The notes: generated by a model from the letters alone, not told the origin. Positions 1 through 11,707 are shown, numbered from the stretch's first letter. The stretch is 64,000 bases of DNA from Trifolium pratense (GCF_020283565.1 NC_060061.1:24899362-24963361); one strand, 5' to 3'. Made by a program: numbers and translations.

Positions 1-296
1 ACATCTTCATCATCTTTCAACTCTTTCCACTCGTATTTCCGTGGTGCATCATCATATCCTCCAACATGGTCAGCTGCCAGATCGATGTATGACTCAGAAT
101 ACGCTAGTTTATCTATTTTGATTTGTCTGGCGTATTTGAAGCGATACATGACTTCAATCGTATTTTTGATAGATTGAAGAGTTGTTAATGTGTTTTTCAA
201 ATCAACGCAGAACAACTCGTCGTTACCGTGAAACTTGATTGAAAATGCATAAGAAGTCGCTAAATTGTTTTTAACAAACCGGTTTGAAGTACTCAT
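1..296 (-). CDS. small MULE-encoded ORF, PB1/ubiquitin-like fold suspected (partial)
   Basis: The reading frame opens with ATG at 296 on the minus strand (MSTS...) and runs off the left edge of the window after about 98 codons. It is nearly identical to the 121-residue ORF at 22460-22825 in copy 2. The family is known to me only as a small protein that accompanies this MULE type. Its alternating hydrophobic pattern and acidic end (KDDEDV near the edge) recall the PB1-like modules found at the N-terminus of some MULE transposases, but that is inference. It shows no stop or frameshift in the visible part. Confidence 0.55.
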   Translation of the reverse strand, partial: MSTSNRFVKNNLATSYAFSIKFHGNDELFCVDLKNTLTTLQSIKNTIEVMYRFKYARQIKIDKLAYSESYIDLAADHVGGYDDAPRKYEWKELKDDED

Positions 297-1035
297 TTTG
301 TAAAATACGATTTCAATTATTTTCTAACTATCCATATACGTATTTATAATACCTATAAATCAATAATAGCCATAAAAAAAAAGTCGGTGCAATATCGACC
401 ACAAAATATTGTCGGTGCAATATCGATCACAAAAATCTGTCGATGCATTTTTGCATTTGCATTAATGACCCCAATTTCATATAATGCCTACCTTTCTTCA
501 ATCCCCCCATCAAGTCTTTTATACCCCCTACCTACATGTATTTCTTTCGATAACTTATTTCGATTTGCAGAAACCGAAAAACATGCTTCGATTGATAAAG
601 CCCGAAATTACTGGTATATTTCGGTTTATAAAGCTCGAAATAGCTGTAAACAAGGTCAGGTTATGCAGAATCACTTGCAGAACCACCTCAGAATCGTCGA
701 GGTCAAAACCTGTTTTTTTCTTTCCATTCATTTCCAAAATTATATTAAGCTTATTACAATGTTATTACAATATGTTACAACATTTCATAACCAAAGTTTC
801 ATAACCATATTTCATAACAATAATACCAAAGTTCATTTACAATAATACCACATTTCATAACCAAAGTTCATGAGTAAATTACATAACCAATGTTAATATG
901 TTACAACGCATAATCGGCATGGTATATATATCAAAAAGTAATGCGCTTAGCTACCTTTTCAAAAAATATTGCGCTTATCTACCCTTTCAAAAAATAATGC
1001 GCTTAACTAATTCAAAATGTAACTACTAAAATCAA
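297..1035. repeat. non-coding interior of MULE copy 1 with TIR-like and short tandem repeats
   Basis: No gene is visible. Around 385-440 there are copies of a short unit containing GTCGGTGCAATATCGA. Bases about 484-530 repeat the internal TIR-like block also seen at 23050-23098 (CCTACCTTTCTTCAATCC, then a C-rich and TATACCCCC segment), followed by motifs of the type CCGAAATTACTGG and TTCGGTTTATAAAG. Open frames here are short and do not match any family I know. Confidence 0.7.
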
Positions 1036-4000
1036 CTACAATTCGAGCGGATCGTCTTTGCTACCCTTTCCAATCGTGGCTAAGTCGTTGCCTGCTCTTT
1101 CAATGGTCAAGAGCTCACCAAACTTTTGCATTCTATCCAAAAACATGGGCTCTCATGTAGCAACTTCTTCAGAACAATAGTTTTTCCACTGATGAGCCGT
1201 TGGAGGTATCAGACATCCTTCTTTCAACCGCACTAACACAAAGTGGTCAGCGAGCGCGCCGATGCAAATAATCTTGGAATCCAAGTCTAATGTGTCTGAT
1301 GGAGGTTTGCCACGCAATGGAAAACAAGTTCTAGATGCTCCACACCTTTCCATATTTGTCAGTTGAAGAACGACCCTTTGAAAATGAGTAGCCACAACGT
1401 AACCCGTATCCGGAAAATTAAACCATTTGTCCTTTAGTGCAAAAGCATGTTTACTCCTTCTCGGAGGTGGGAAAAGTGCATCCGTGACATACTTGTAACG
1501 CTCATCAGTATCGAATAACTCCATACATGATTCCTTATGCAATCTCAGCTCCCTCTCCATGTTCAGTCTGATCAACTCAAAATCTTGCTGAGTTCCTTTT
1601 TGGTGCAAAGCTACCACACGGTATCCACAATAACCGTCGCCATCAACATCAATAATATCTTTGATAAATGGGTGCATGAACTTCGACATATGGTTGATAA
1701 AAGGAATTTCAGGAGGAGTTAGAGTCAAAGTACCGATGACGAGTTCTTTAGTCACCTCAGACACTGTTTGTGAAGTCGACGGCTTTGACTTTGTTGGTTT
1801 CGACTGAGATGCCTGTGTAGCTGCAATATGATCATCAACATGCTCCCACCGAGAATTTTCCCTGCTCGTGGATCTCGTGGATCTAGTGGCAACCCGTAGG
1901 TCCTTCTCATAACACAACCACACTTTTTGCTATCCATACCACATTCGTCGACCCTTTTTGCTTCGGAATAAATGTGATCCATAGCCTTTCTAGAGATTTT
2001 ATAAAACAAGTATGCGTAAAGAGGATCATCGTCGTATCTGTGTTCCGCAACAGACATACTCCGACCGAATTCACCTTGTACTTCGGTGAACTGACTTATC
2101 AACATCTTATTTATCGCTTCCCAACCTTTCACCAAGTCACCGTTACCATCCTTCAAGTAACCTTTCAACACACCATGAGATGATTCAGCTCTATTCGTGG
2201 TGTGATTCCCCATGTGCATATGTTGGTCTACCCAAGCATTGAACACCCTTTCTTTATCAGTGTCTAGGACAGTCTCTTCAACATACCGCAAAAACTTTGG
2301 CCACCTCGCACAAAGCTCCCTAAACTCCATAACATTGTTAGCATATTCTGTCTCCGTGGGCGACTCTAACACATTCTTAAAAGCATCGGTGATTCGATCC
2401 CACACATCAGTCTGCTTCTCATTCTCTCCATTCTTGATTTTCACAATTTCCTTCATCTTAGAGCTCACATTCTTTTTTACATGAAAACGACAAACCATTG
2501 CAGCCGATGTTGGAAATACCTCGGCAACTGCATTCATCAGAGCCAAATCCCTATCAGTGACAATCACCTTCGGTCTAACGTCCTCATTCCTTAAAAGACT
2601 GACACATTGCTCTAGAGCCCAAGTGAAGTTCTCTTCTTTTTCATTGGTAAGCCAAGCAAATCCTGTTGGTGTAAGCCCTAGAGGCCAATAATTTATGTTA
2701 AACTTATGCTATGTATCATGACATTTATTATTAAATAATGTATGTCATTCTTTATTATAATTGTTGTAAAGATTAATAAAGTCCCTAGAATAGATAGTTC
2801 ATGTGATGAAACATTAAGTGAGACTTAATCGTGAGATTGCATTAACTTAAAGAACACTATTCTTAAAAGTATCCGTAGTCAAGCTTTAATATGAAGTGGG
2901 ATAATAATAAAGCGTAGAGACTATTATGTATAGACTGATGACCACATCTCAAGGGTCATGAATATGAGATATTAAGTCTATACATAAGTATAAATATTAG
3001 GAGTAATATTTATATTGGATTGACCCACCATGAGAGTACTACATAGTATGTTATGAAAGTGTCATAAGATACTCTCATAGTGATAATAGTGTATATCACT
3101 CTTAGATCTGAAACCACTATGATCTCTAGATGTGGACTTAAATGTTTTATTGCCGTTCAAATATCTGTAACAGGATAATTATAACGTCAGTTAATGGGCA
3201 TTTGACGAACCATGCTGAGGGACATGAGTGTCTTAGATGAGATTTGTCCCTCCTGCATAACGGGAGATATATCTTTAGGCCTCTTGATGAACATGACTGA
3301 AAAATTGCATGGCCATGCCGAATTAAGTCAATATGAGATATTGGACTTATTCGTTACTCAGTATGCTTCGGGATCAAGAAATACAAATATTGAACTATAC
3401 AAGGATGACACTATCTATGTCTTGTGTCCAATAAAGATATGAGGACAAAGGAGTAATTGTACACATATATATTATCATGGAAATGTTTCGTAAGATCACC
3501 TGACATTCTTGTCACTTGGGTAGCAGTGATGTATTGCTAGATACCGCTCACTGTTTATAATATTAAAATAGGATTTAATATTATTGCCAACGTGACAAGA
3601 TCCTATAGGGTCGCACACAAATGAACAGTCATAAGGATAAACATAAGTAAGACTTATGAATAGGGTGCAATTAGTAAAAATTGCTAATTAGTTGGCAAAA
3701 GGTTAATGGGCTTAAGGAAGTCCACTATCACTTGACTTGGAGAGCATACAAAGAGGTTATATAAATAGAACCCTTGTGCCATAGTCAGAAACACTTTTTG
3801 GTTTTTGAGAAAAACAAAAGAGCACTCTCTTCTCTCTAACCTCTGATTACTTGGCTAGTATCGGGTACCGGAGGAGAACCGTTCGGTGTGGACGAGTAGA
3901 GGCTTTGCTAGGTTGCTCAGCTTGTGATCGAAACTTCTCTTCCATTACTTGTAAGGTAACAACACTATCACTGATTCATTGCTCTTCGTAATGATCCAAG

Positions 4001-4911
4001 GAAAGGAAATCAGATTTTTTTTTTAAATTCCGCTGCTTCTGATATATCGATTTCCCTTCAAATCTAACATTGAATGTCTTCCCAGTTGAAGTGAACCCGA
4101 CAATCTCAAGTAACAGCATTTTGTATTTGTTTGTTTTGTATGTCGAATCCATCAAAAGCACAGTAGAAAAAGAATTGAACAAGCTTATAGATCTAGGATG
4201 TGCAAAGAAAATGTCTTGAACATGTTCGGATCCGTCTGCAACAATCGTTCTATGTTTGAAATAATACCCGTTCTCGTCAAGTCTTTTGGAGAGGTGTTGC
4301 ATTTCAGTCATTGATGCCCTCATTTTAAGTTTTAATCGATGACTTAAATTGTAGAGTTGCTTTGCCGTTGTCTTGTTGTTTGGATCCCTCTCTTTCAATG
4401 TGGACATTATATTCTTAAGCGGAACCAAATTCCTTGACATTTCCTCCATACACTGCCTTTCTTCCGGTTTGAGACGACCGACAATGAGATGACCTTCAAC
4501 TACCTTGTCCAACTCGTGGTTATGTTTGCCGTTTACAATGGTCAAATGCCATGTTTTATCGGCATGATAATAAGCACGAAGTCGAAATGGACAGCCGCAT
4601 TTCCTCGTGCCGGTTTGATCAAATTTTAGCTTCTTATTTGTTGACACGTATCGGCCTCCCCGCTCGCAATCCAACCTGAAATACTGCTTCCTCATATCGC
4701 TGCCGTTGTCGGATTTGCCAATTACAATTGCAAACTTTAACTTTAAGGCAATGGCCCGAGCCCATCTAATCAACTCATCTCGGTCGGTGGTTGCCATATT
4801 AGTGTAAAAATGAGCCGATGTATCAATCTTATATGCAACAGGTTTATCAGGCGGAACCTCAACAATTCCCGGGGCACAGATACCTAGCACAACCTCTCGT
4901 TTTCCCGCCAT
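1036..4911 (-). pseudogene. MULE transposase-OTU gene, broken copy
   Basis: The order on the minus strand is the start (MAGKRE at 4911), the FAR1-like zinc region and first catalytic Asp of the transposase down to 4061, a solo LTR (2664-4060), then the rest of the transposase from 2663. At about 1880-1890 the frame jumps from the SWIM motif straight into the OTU region. This reflects loss of the segment equivalent to about 24428-24875 of copy 2, with a small duplicated filler (GTGGATCT twice). A TGA replaces the Trp codon of copy 2 near 1153, truncating the OTU end. The OTU Cys motif GDGYC is still readable. The original stop lies at 1036-1038. Confidence 0.9.
2664..4060 (+). mobile_element. 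solo LTR (1397 bp, Copia-like) inserted in the MULE transposase
   Basis: The insert begins TGTTGG and ends TTCA, and it is flanked by 5-bp duplications AATCC (2659-2663) and AATCT (4061-4065). Removing it restores collinearity with copy 2. No gag or pol frame is present; the 76-codon frame at 3212-3442 is not a recognisable protein. The right end contains the phrase ATTCCGCTGC typical of the 3' part of many plant Copia LTRs. The orientation is inferred from that phrase. A solo LTR implies insertion of a full element followed by LTR-LTR recombination. Confidence 0.85.
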
Positions 4912-5599
4912 AACTACATAATATAAGAGGGATAAACACATAATTAGCCACATATAATACATATAGTACTAATGTAATATTACTTAATACATATATAATT
5001 TGTAGCACATTCTATAATCCATAACTAAGGCAATGCAAGCAAAACAGACAACACAAGTAAAGACAGTGCAGATATGATGGGAAAAATTAAACTTCCAGGA
5101 ATTTCGGTTAGTATCAATCGAACGAATACTTCGGTTAGGCAAGGCAAGCAAACACAGTTAAACCAACACAAAATCAAAAGTTCCAGGAACTTCGATTCGT
5201 ATTCACCGAAGGATTATTTCGATTTCTATCAACCGAACGATTATGTGTCAGAAAACCTACGAAACTAGCATATATGACAGTTAAAATAAACGAAATTAAA
5301 CGGAAGATTACCTTAATATTGTGCTTCAAATCGCCTTCCAACCCTTAGCATACGTTCCAAACTTGATTTCAAGCCACGAATTGAGTGAAAAACTGATTGG
5401 ATTTTCGGATCACTTTTGGTAGTATGGGGATGAAGTATTGAAAGTGATGAAGAATGTGAGAGGTTGTTGTCTATATAGACACACTTCGATTGATAGAGCC
5501 CAAAGAAATAAGCGAGTGGTTTTTAAAACTCGAATTTTTCATTAATTCGATTCGTAAAACCCGAATTTGCTAACCGAAAATTTTGACATTTTGGAAGGG

Positions 5600-5656
5600 C
5601 AAACTGAGATTTAAGGGGGTATAAAAGAAATGTGGGGGGCCTAAAGAGAAAATATC
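5600..5656 (-). repeat. right terminal inverted repeat of MULE copy 1
   Basis: Read inward from 5656 it shows GATATTTTCTCT, then a C-run, a TTTATACCCCC block and TTTGCCCTTCC. It matches the ends of the intact element at 18309 and 27225. A-rich and CGAA/TTCGG-containing subterminal repeats continue inward to about 5090. Confidence 0.88.
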
Positions 5657-6175
5657 AAGAAGAAATAGAGGGTAGACTTCAACTTTCCAAGATTAGGGAA
5701 CACATACAAAAGCCCAAGGCCTCTCTTTACTCTTAGATTTTTCATTTCATGTGTTGTTTTGGTTTCTTTGCAATTTCACTTCTCCATCATTGAAGATTAA
5801 TTCAATCCATATCCATGTAGTAATGGTATAATGCACTAAAAAATTTATATTAGATTGTTGTTGGTTAAGTTTTCATTTTAAATTTGCACATTAAATTTGA
5901 TTGACAGGTTATTTTTTTCCTTGATAAAATGATTGACAAATTCTTTGATCAAGCCTAATTTTTTTTTTTTACATCATAAAAGAAAGTGTGAGAAAACGTG
6001 TATGAGAGACATAGACAAAGAGGAAAGTAACAATTCATAGGAGATGTGGAGGGCGATACAAAGGATGGTAAACATAATGGAAACTGCGGATGGAAGCCGC
6101 AACTGCCAAGATAAAGCTACTTTCTTGCCTTCCCCCATTCTTGCAATTATCATATTTTATTTTATCGCTAATTAG

Positions 6176-6205
6176 ACCCGTGCACCGCACAGGTCGATGT
6201 TCTAG
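6176..6205 (+). mobile_element. Helitron-type 3' terminus
   Basis: A hairpin with stem ACCCGTGC / GCACAGGT (one mismatch) is followed after 7 bases by CTAG at 6202-6205 and a T, the standard Helitron 3' signature (hairpin then CTRR, insertion before T). The 5' end was not identified. The stretch 5657-6175 upstream holds no gene and may be the body of this element. Confidence 0.65.
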
Positions 6206-6570
6206 TTTAGTTTGTAATTTTGGATTGGTTTAACATTTTCTCACGTTGGTTCTTATAGTCTCTCTTTTGTTAAGTGTTATTTCGTCGTTAAAGCAAAATT
6301 TATATTTGGTTCAACGTCATTATATGACTCTGTTTTGAATTACACAATTAAGTATTATATATTTCATTTGGTGCTTTATAAAACAAATTCGTTCTTTTGA
6401 TTTTACTTTTATTGTCCAACTTACATGATTCATGTTGCTATCATTTATCTTTTTTTCAAGGTTTTACTTTACCTATGGTGTGGATCAATTAGGATACAAT
6501 TTTTATTTTGAGGGAAACTAGAAATACACAAGAATTGAAGCAAGAATTGTGTGATTTTTGTTATTGATTT

Positions 6571-6806
6571 GATGGGAAAAAATGTCATTGCTGAACTTGA
6601 CATATACAAATATGTTCCTTGGAGTTGGGATCTCCTAGATAAATCTTATTTACGAAATGAGATTTAGAATGGTACTTCTTCTACCCGACTTCAAAGAAGT
6701 ATGAAAGTGGAGGCAGGTTGAATCGAGCTACGAAAATTGGGTTTTGGAAAGCTGCCGCCGGTATGGATAGAGTTGTGCAACATAATAATCAATTTGTTGG
6801 GCTACA
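6571..6806 (+). pseudogene. NAC-domain transcription factor fragment
   Basis: Two frames together read NAC subdomains B to D: ELDIYKYVPW..WDLLDKS from about 6593, a frameshift near 6661-6668, then [30 protein letters not shown] and HNNQFVGL. In working NAC genes this is the WYFF/NRATxxGYWKATG DNA-binding core. The N-terminal subdomain A and the rest of the gene are missing, so this is a relic. No second exon was found before the MITE at 6934. Confidence 0.8.
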
Positions 6807-6933
6807 TTGCCTAGATATTGGTACGGTACCCAGTGGCCAGTATGGATAGGGTACGAAATACAACATTTTTTAAAAAACAAAAACTAAGCTACGTTTATGC
6901 CTGTGTAATTTTTTTTATTATATATAATTATAT

Positions 6934-8293
6934 AGAGTTAGAATCCGTTGACACTAGGGTTAGGAATAGGCTAGGCCAGACCAGGCCTTGACAGATCTAA
7001 GTCTGGCCACAATTTTTTTTCAGGCCTAAGTCTGGCCTGCGGCCTATCAAATGTTATTTTTTTTTTTTTGCATGGCCTGAGCCTTTTAAAAGTCTGGCCT
7101 GGCCTTGTAGCATCTTTAAAAGTCTGTGTTACATTAAAGCTTCTCTATATAGTTTTTTTAAATAGGCTAAACAGGCCTTAAAAAGTTCATATTTAAATTT
7201 TTATAATTTCTACAACATTAAGAAAAAGCTAATAATATGATTAACACAATAATTAAAAACTAATAAAATAACAAATACGATTACGAAAAATAATAATTAT
7301 TATAAATAATATTTTTTATAAGATATAAATAATAATATTATATAAATAATAATTATTATAAACAGGCCAGCCTATCAGGCTTCGTAGGCCTTTTTAGAAG
7401 CCTAAGCCTGGCCTATTTATGTAAACAAACCGTTTTCAAAGCCTAAGCCTAGCATTTTTAATAACCAGGTCAGGCCAGGCCAGACTTATACAGGCCGGGC
7501 CGAAGGCCCCTGTAGGCCGCCTGGCCTATTCCCAACCCTAGTTGACAACAGGTGTCAAACTTTAATTTGACACAAAATCTCAACCCTCTATTTTTTTTTA
7601 ATCAAAGGCTAATAATAGTTTCCTATATTATCTCACGTGTATATCTTATTATGAGATTTTTTTTTTTGTGCATGAAAATTGATTTGTTGTTCTAAAAGAA
7701 ATTTGATTTGTTTAGGAGATTTCTTCTAGGTTTTTATTTTATGGTTTGCTGTGAATGAGTTTCCAACAATTTTTAAATTTCAATCTCAACAAAACCTCTT
7801 AGGAATGAATCAAATGACAATGGTGTCTTTATCCTTTTTATATATCGATTTGCATTATAAGGGTGAATTACAAAAAGTGATATTTGGGTAAAACATATAC
7901 AGAGGAAGCAGGAAGGTTCTCGCCATTGCTGCTTAGTATAATTTTGATGACATATGTAACCAAAAAAAAAAATAATAATTTTGATGACATTCATTCCCAC
8001 ATTTATTTTGACGATGGCACAAAAAATACACAAGGTTGAAGATGTCGTTAGCACGGATTTGAGCAAAAAATTATGACCTATTAGTTGGGAGAGATCGGTG
8101 AGCAGTTTTAGAAAAGAAAAAAAAAACTTCATCTTAATCAAATCATATCTTTTTATTTTAAGAAGTAATTGTGTGTTTTTATGGGAAAAATTGATTGTTA
8201 TGTGAGAAATACAAACCGTTGGATTATACAAATCAACGGATAGGATTTGGTGTCAAACTTTAAGTTGACACCCGGTGTCAACGGATCCTAACT
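6934..8293. mobile_element. MULE-type MITE containing a nested hAT element
   Basis: The inverted ends share the core GTTAGRATCCGTTGACAC, continuing through GTGTCAAACTTTAA-like sequence. They are flanked by identical 9-bp duplications TAATTATAT at 6925-6933 and 8294-8302. Subtracting the nested hAT (6955-7540 plus its duplication) leaves about 766 bp. It has no coding capacity; the 152-codon frame at 7773-8231 is low-complexity and unlike any family I know. Confidence 0.85.
6955..7540. mobile_element. non-autonomous hAT-like element nested in the MITE
   Basis: The terminal inverted repeats begin TAGGGTTRGGAATAGGC, and the 8-bp flanks GTTGACAC (6947-6954) and GTTGACAA (7541-7548) differ at one base. 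The interior is unusual: many dispersed copies of GGCCTGGCC/AGGCCTAAGCC-like words in both orientations around an AT-rich centre. It encodes nothing. Dense subterminal words of this kind are typical of hAT transposase-binding regions, which is an inference here. Confidence 0.82.
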
Positions 8294-8504
8294 TAATTAT
8301 ATGAGTAAGCATAAAAAACAATACTTTAAAGATAATTTAAATAAAGGTGTTAAAATATCTCATTTGTTTTCACAATATTAGTAATAAATATCGATACAAA
8401 ACAACCCACTTGAGTTGGTGCATTGGTATTGACTTGGGACCTGAGAGTGTGCTCCTCTTCGATTCTCTCTGGTGCCAATTTGGGTGGGCTCACATACTGC
8501 AGTA

Positions 8505-9131
8505 AACAAGTTTAATGTGATGCCTGGTTCTCTACCTGATTGGATTTTTGATTTCATGCCTCATCATAGTGGTTACTTCATTGGCAATGTAAGTCCTGCT
8601 AGGATGGATTTTCGCTGGTTTTGCCTTGGTAATTGCATTGCAATTTTGTCATGTTTGGCTACTACCGAGCAATCAAATGCAATCATGGACCTTATAGAAT
8701 CGCGTTGGGATGTATTAATTGGCGAGATGCCTGCTAAAATATGTTATCCAGCACTTGAAAATCATGAGTGGAGAATCATAACAGGATGTGACCCCAAAAA
8801 TACTAGATGGAGTTATCATAATGGAGGATCTTGGCCAGTTCTTTTATGGCTTCTTACTGCGGGTTCGAACAAGACAGGAAGGCCTCATATTGCGAAACGT
8901 GCACTTGACATTGCTGAGACCAGATTGCTGAAGGACAATTGGCCTGAATATTATGATGGAAAACATGGTAGATTCATCGGGAAGCAAGCCCGGAAACTCC
9001 AAACTTGGTCTGTTGCTGGTTACTTAGTTTCTAGGAAGATGTTCGATGATCCATCACATATGCGTATGGTGACCTTTGAGGAAGATAAACACCTAAGCCG
9101 TCAGCACAGAAGATCAAAATCCTGGGGATAA
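8505..9131 (+). pseudogene. alkaline/neutral invertase (GH100) 3' fragment
   Basis: About 208 codons encode the C-terminal third of a cytosolic-type alkaline/neutral invertase, which hydrolyses sucrose to glucose and fructose. Family landmarks are [58 protein letters not shown] and [14 protein letters not shown]. The end (RRSKSWG then TAA) is close to the natural C-terminus. The N-terminal two thirds of the usual 550-680 residues are absent, no proper ATG precedes the homology, and the LINE relic lies 3'. The frame is open without introns, so it is either a recent fragment or a retro-copied piece. Some residues expected to be conserved have drifted. Confidence 0.88.
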
Positions 9132-9289
9132 GTTCAATGCAAGAATTAGCTCAGAGACTTGATTAGTTCAACTGTTATTTTTTAGTATATTCTCTTTTGT
9201 GCCAAAGTTCTTAGGAATTACTACACTACTTAAATTTCTTAGGAATCATCTAAGGCATTAGACATAGAATGTATATCAATGTAGTTTGT

Positions 9290-9920
9290 TGATGGTTGGT
9301 GTATCACATCACAATATTTCTCGTCTGCAGCACTTTGTTTCGTTATCGAATTTGTTGCTCGATGTGTGTATTAAGGAGGAGGTGAATATAGCGGGCCGAA
9401 TTGCAATGCATATATGGTCCCTTTGGCAAAATAGAAATGATAAGGTGTGGAATTCTAATAGTTCAAGTGCTATGCATATAGGACAACAATCGTTTAGTGC
9501 TTGGCAAGCCTGGTGCGAGGTTCAATCAAGTCGTAAACTCGAAATAACAGTCACAGTGACCCGATGATTCCATCCGGAATGGTATGGCGAAGGCCTATGT
9601 TGGAGTGGATTAAGTGTAACGTTGATGCTGGATTTTTTCAAGAGACAAATACCACTTCTGCATACCTCTTAAAAGAAATCAGTTCTGACAATAATTGAGG
9701 GGGTGAAACAGTGGCACTGTTTGCAAGCAATAAATTTGGCAATTCAAAAGGGGGATAGTCATGTGGTATTTGAGAGTGATTCTCAAATATTAGTGAATGC
9801 TATTTATGCCAATATTCATGGTTTGTCTGAATTTAGTTCAACCATTTTTAGAATTATATCTATGTTAGCTTTGTGTCTAACTTTGAGGTTAAGTGTGTTA
9901 GGAGACAAACGAATTTGATT
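9290..9920 (+). pseudogene. LINE (L1-type) 3' relic with RNase H-like domain
   Basis: One frame (9286-9567) has the IWSLWQNRNDKVWN signature that precedes the RNase H-like domain of plant L1 LINEs. Another (about 9585-9690) reads WIKCNVDAGFF, and a third (9703-9918) reads SHVVFESDSQILVNAI. These three belong to one ancestral frame broken by frameshifts and a stop. The reverse transcriptase proper is not present. Confidence 0.75.
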
Positions 9921-11239
9921 CTTCATACACTTGTAAAGACAACCAATTTTTGGACTAGTCACCGTATCTTTGAGATTATTGAACTTTTGTTGATTAATAA
10001 TATGAGTTAAGTGTGTTTTGTTAAAAATAAAATAAATTCAAGTGCATGTTTTTTAAAGTATGAAAAATAAATAAAAATATAGTTTTCAACTTTCTAAATA
10101 TTTTAAAGAATTTCTTATAGAACTAGTAAAATATGAAGACAAAAAAAACTCAGATTTATAGAACGAGTAAAATATTTTAAATATCTTTTTATAGAACTTT
10201 ATTAAGGCTTAATTAGTTTATTGGCCCCTTAAAGAAATTTTATGTTTTACAATGGTCCCTTAAAGAAAAAAAGGTTCAAATTGGTCCTTTATTAATATCA
10301 TCGTTAGTCATAATGGTTATTTTCGTCCTTTTTTTTATAAAAAAAAAACGTTAGTTTTGACACAAGTCCACTGATACTAATGGTGTACCACCAACATCTG
10401 ATTTTTTTCCTTCCTTCATCTTCCCCCTTCATTTATTTTTCAACTTCATCAACATTTTCATAAACTTCAACGACAAAATTTCAAATCTTCAACCAAACTC
10501 AAAATACACACTTTATAATATTAGTGTATTGCATCCTACAATATCAAAATATAACGATGCAACTTCAAAGGATAGGGAGGAGTAATATTCTCTTCAGATT
10601 TTTTTTTCTTCAGGTAAGTTTAAAAAAACTATTATCATAATTCAACTTGTCAAAAAAATCACACAAGTATTAAAAAAGTAAAGGTTTCTTTTATTTTATG
10701 TGAAAAAAATAAAAGGTATTATTTTATTTTTTTGGTATCAAAGAGGGCAAAAAGCCCAAAAGGTATTCTTTTATGACTATAAAAAACAACTTATCTATGT
10801 CATTAAATATTTATTAAAAAAGTAAAAGGTATTCTTGTGAAAAAATAAAAGGTATTATTTTACCAAACAATTCGAATTTTCAATCGAGAAGCAACTAGAA
10901 CCATTTGATGCTAAAAATGACCTCCTAATCATGTTAGACAGTTCAGTAGACTGGATACTTAAAAAAAAAACAAATTCAATATTTAAACTTATTGTATTTT
11001 TTGTAACAGTATAATGACTAAAATTTTACTTCTCAAAGTGAATAAGAGAGAAATTGTGTAGGATATCGTAGAATAATTTAACATAATACACGGTTATTAT
11101 TGAATAACAGTGTAAAATTAATTTACACTGTCGGTACATATACTATTTTCTATTTATTCATTATGTATTATTTCCTTTACATTTATTTGTATGTGACATG
11201 ATTTATCATCAATAAATTAATTCGTATATATTATTATTG
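9921..11239. other. AT-rich intergenic stretch, no gene seen
   Basis: I see no coding signal. Bases about 10200-10340 hold the dispersed legume motif with TTGGCCCCTTAAAGAA and TTGGTCCTTTATTAA, a common non-coding repeat. Related wording (AAAGTCAGGGACC twice) occurs in the ERD2 intron at 14075-14120. Confidence 0.6.
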
Positions 11240-11422
11240 TAAGGGTCTTGTTAACATGTGCCCTAAGGGCATATGTTAAGATATCCAATTATAGAAACTC
11301 AATATTTAATGATGCTAGAAATTTAATGCTTCAAATGTTAAAAAGCACAAATTAACATTTAATAGTTTCTATTTTTGTTTCCTTAACATGTGCCTTAAAG
11401 GCACATGTTAACATTCTCCTTA
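11240..11422. mobile_element. MITE, 183 bp
   Basis: Inverted ends of about 40 bp (TAAGG...GTTAACATGTGCC, each containing a small palindrome around CCTAAGGGCA/CCTTTAAGGCA) enclose about 100 bp. The 3-bp flank TTG occurs on both sides (11237-11239, 11423-11425), compatible with a PIF/Harbinger- or CACTA-type origin. It is non-coding. Confidence 0.65.
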
Positions 11423-11469
11423 TTGTAATTTTTTTATCACAAGTATCTGACCCATTAGACCGACTAATC

Positions 11470-11605
11470 TGATTAGGGCGTTAGTTCTGACATAAAGTGA
11501 TTTGATTCCAGACCCTCCCAATTGTATTTGCGAGAATCAAACCGTGATCTTCCCTATCAAGTCAAACGTCAATCATCACTACACCTTCTAACGATTGATT
11601 TTATT
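11470..11605 (-). mobile_element. SINE-like fragment
   Basis: On the minus strand the segment contains a pol III B-box-like GGTTTGATTCTCGC and a degenerate A-box region. No poly-A tail or target duplication was defined, so it is probably truncated. Confidence 0.4.
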
Positions 11606-11707
11606 ATTGGAAAATTTTTGTACCTTATCAATCAATCAATCATAATAATAATAATAATATCAATTTATGTACTAAATCACTTGTTTTTATTTTCCAAATA
11701 AAATCTA

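Larger units (their letters stand above)
1..5656 (-). mobile_element. MULE copy 1 (defective, left end outside the window)
   Basis: This is the right-hand part of a Mutator-like element, collinear with bases 22530-27225 of the intact copy at 18309-27225. The right terminal inverted repeat ends at 5656 with the same terminal GATATTTTCTCT (read inward). The next nine bases, AAGAAGAAA (5657-5665), are the expected target duplication; the partner lies off-window. Compared with copy 2 it has a 1397-bp solo LTR, a deletion of roughly 440 bp that removes the SWIM end, the intron and the start of the second exon, and a nonsense change in the OTU part. It cannot encode a full transposase. Confidence 0.93.

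Noticed and set aside
3212..3442. 76-codon open frame
   Set aside because: It lies inside the solo LTR and has no resemblance to gag, pol or a host protein.
7773..8231. 152-codon minus-strand frame
   Set aside because: It spans the non-coding MITE interior and is Phe/Ile/Lys-rich, low-complexity translation of AT-rich DNA.
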